This document shows, in pieces, positions 62,090 to 64,000 of a DNA stretch of 64,000 nucleotides. Position 1 is the first letter of the stretch. Each line of letters starts with the position of its first letter. The stretch lies in NCBI RefSeq assembly GCF_003369915.1, contig NC_046677.1, forward strand, positions 29,158,913 through 29,222,912, read 5' to 3'. The stretch is from Drosophila miranda. Its lineage: Eukaryota > Arthropoda > Insecta > Diptera > Drosophilidae. The position numbers and the translations under genes were made by a program. The notes under the pieces are model-generated. The model saw nothing but the letters and a program-made list of their open reading frames with translations. It had not been told where the DNA came from and did not search any database.

Positions 62090-62232
62090 TATATCTATAC
62101 CGTAGTCGTAGTCGGAGTTGTAGTCGTAGTCCGTCCGTATATGCCAGTCCGGAGTCCGAAGATGTGCGTATTTACAGCCCGTCCTGGTCCTTGTCCTGGT
62201 CCTGGTCCTGGTCCTTGTCGTGGTCGTGGTCC
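62090..62232 (+). repeat. GTAGTC and CTGGTC imperfect repeats
   Basis: Two low-complexity blocks: GTAGTC units near 62102-62136 and CCTGGT/CGTGGT units near 62180-62236. On the minus strand the second would encode a D/K/Q/H run, which accounts for the long frame seen there. Confidence 0.6.
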
Positions 62233-62239
62233 TGGGTCT

Positions 62240-64000
62240 GGCGTCCGTTCGGCTGTTGTGGGTCTGGGTTACGTTTGTTTAGGAACTCGAACCATTTTCT
62301 GTTTGTCGTTCTGGGGTTCGTCTGGTCAGTCGGTCGATGGTTTGGTTTGGTTTGAAGTTTGTATTCTCTAACACCCGCATTTCCTATAGATCTTTCTACT
62401 GTGGCCCACAAAGCGACTCTGTCTCCGCGGCGAGAAAAGGTCAAGTTCCAGAGGCTTAATTGTTTGTTTCTTTTGTTTGTTTGCTTCTACACTTGTGCTC
62501 CTCTGTGCGAGGAGATCATTTCGGCTGGTATCTGCTAGAGATGTCTCAGCTATACGTTCGTCCGCATCCTTCGTCTTATCGAATATAGTTAGTGAGTTAG
62601 TTAGTTAATGTTTTTGTATATCTATGTTACACCATCAATGAAACTAGTTTTGGGTAATGATTCGATTTGGAATGTTTGTTGTTGGGTTTGGGTTTGTGTG
62701 TAGACAAGCCCTATATATTGGGCATATTGATACTACACATCGATATAATGTTATACATATATGTATATAGTTAATGGATAAATCCGTTTAAACATTAGTG
62801 TTGTTTTTTTTTCAATTATATTATGTTATACGTTATTTGTTATTTGTGTTATGTGTAAGTTCCGTTCAATATTCTACGCATGGTTGTTGTTTTCCTTCTT
62901 TAAGATAATACATATTTAGATTATGGTTATGCTTATGGTTATGTTAAAATATACATCAATAATTTTGTCGTTACGTGTGTTCGACTACAATACGATAAGT
63001 TTTAGTACACTTATTTAATTTGATTCATCGAAGACGTTTTAAATTGAAATTGTCGTATCGTATTTTAATTAACTCTGAAAAAACGTTGCTTCAAGTACTC
63101 GTAAATCAATCGAAAAACTCACTACTAAATATTTTTCTCTAAAACAGTAATCTGTAATGTAATAATTTCTCCTCTCAACATCTCGTCATATTTTGTTTTG
63201 TTTTTCTACCACGTTAATAATTTTGCCTTTTGCAAGCCCTTGGATGTTGTTCGGACTCGCCACAGTTATTGTAATATTGATTTCTCATTTGCTTTTATTT
63301 TGTAGTGTAGTGTCAGTTGTGTTCTAGTTTTAGTTTTAGTTTTAGTTCAAACAAAGGAAATATGTAAACAACAAAAACGTTTGCGTCGAGATAATAATTC
63401 TTGTATATACTATAACTTTAACTCTGTTATTTTTGGTTTTTGCTTTTGCTTCTCGCTTAAAGTTAGTTGAAATGTTTTGTTTCTGTTTCTTATCTTGAAT
63501 TAGTACATGGAACTACTGTAACGCGTTTTTCATTTAGTTTTTTAGTTCAACTTCTACATAAAACTCTTTAATTACGGTACTTTCTTATTTAATCGATAGT
63601 CGATAATTTTTTTGAATATTTTTTCTGTTGCTTATTCGCAGCATTTGCATTAAACAGCGTATCTTCTTCGGGATCTCCTGCTGGTTTTACTCGTATATTT
63701 TTTTGGTCTTTTTTGTGATTTTTTTTCTGATCGTTTGCCTCGTAGTCGGATATTTGTGTCTGATTTGATCGGTCCGGTTTCTTGTATCGTTGTGGCCATT
63801 CTTGGGGGTGTTTCGTGTAGCGTGTCATGCAGCTGATCGACTGCATAATACCGTGTGTCGCAGCAGTTATATATTCTCTTAGTTCGTTTACTGTTTGTCC
63901 GTTTGAATCGTTCAAAGGTCATGCCTGAGTGGGGAGTTTCTTGTGATGATACGAGTAGAAATTTCTTAATTTTTTGTATTTTTTTTTTTTTGGTTTTTTT
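62240..64000. other. Right end of the window
   Basis: Two stretches are open on the minus strand with charged, coding-like composition: 62359-62608 (through DADERIAETSLADTSRNDLL) and 63589-63918 (through RYTKHPQEWPQRYKKPDRS). Neither has clear splice sites on both sides, and an overlapping second frame is open across 63650-63922. Otherwise AT-rich. They may be exons or 3' UTR of the gene suspected at 61.9 kb. Confidence 0.25.

Noticed and set aside
62172-62444. 90-codon minus-strand frame rich in D, Q, K and H
   Set aside because: The C-terminal half is a translation of the CTGGTC repeat, and the rest has no recognised domain.
1-64000. tRNA, rRNA, CRISPR arrays or bacterial-type operons
   Set aside because: Reading the window showed no convincing cloverleaf with a TTCGA-type arm, no rRNA and no spaced direct-repeat array. 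All genes are eukaryotic with introns.

Overview
This window reads as euchromatic DNA from a Drosophila species. The evidence is short GT-AG introns of about 60 bp, close matches to fly Tps1, Traf4, Psf2 and Vps53 proteins, fly core-promoter motifs (DRE and Motif 1), abundant CAG/GTT/GA microsatellites, and long AT-rich introns and intergenic DNA. An obscura-group fly is a guess only.

The left 20 kb is gene-dense. Two tandem minus-strand genes for small coiled-coil/RING proteins (105-2204) are followed by a four-exon Yipf6-type Golgi membrane protein gene on the plus strand (3076-4016). This converges on Tps1 (minus, 4233-8091), a fused trehalose-6-phosphate synthase/phosphatase. Next come Psf2 (plus, 10166-10833; GINS replication complex), a 2.5-kb near-perfect inverted repeat that looks like a mobile element (about 11255-13762), a frameshifted remnant resembling an mRNA export factor (14005-14423), Vps53 (plus, 15150-18035; GARP/EARP tethering complex) and Traf4 (minus, main exon 19029-20222). 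Yipf6 and Vps53 both act at the Golgi/endosome, and a related AT-rich repeat ending in a Motif 1 core-promoter element lies just upstream of each.

Traf4 extends far to the right. One alternative first exon lies at 27022-27309. A second, two-exon alternative 5' end lies at 36972-37038 plus 37357-37562. Both end in phase 0 and splice to the same zinc-finger/MATH exon, so 19-37.6 kb is mostly Traf4 intron. A three-exon CYB5D1-type cytochrome b5 domain gene (minus, 47504-48273) stands alone in the next gene-poor stretch.

From 48.3 kb to the end there is no complete gene that I can support. This stretch holds a short decayed PIF/Harbinger transposase fragment (56958-57170), a TATA-associated 24-codon reading frame (58689-58763), many simple repeats, and exon-like islands on the minus strand (59.7, 61.9-62.6 and 63.6-63.9 kb). 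The islands may be the 3' end of a gene entering from the right. The best candidates for undescribed biology are the giant palindrome, the promoter-linked repeat family, the PIF fragment and several unexplained open frames. None of these is proven functional.
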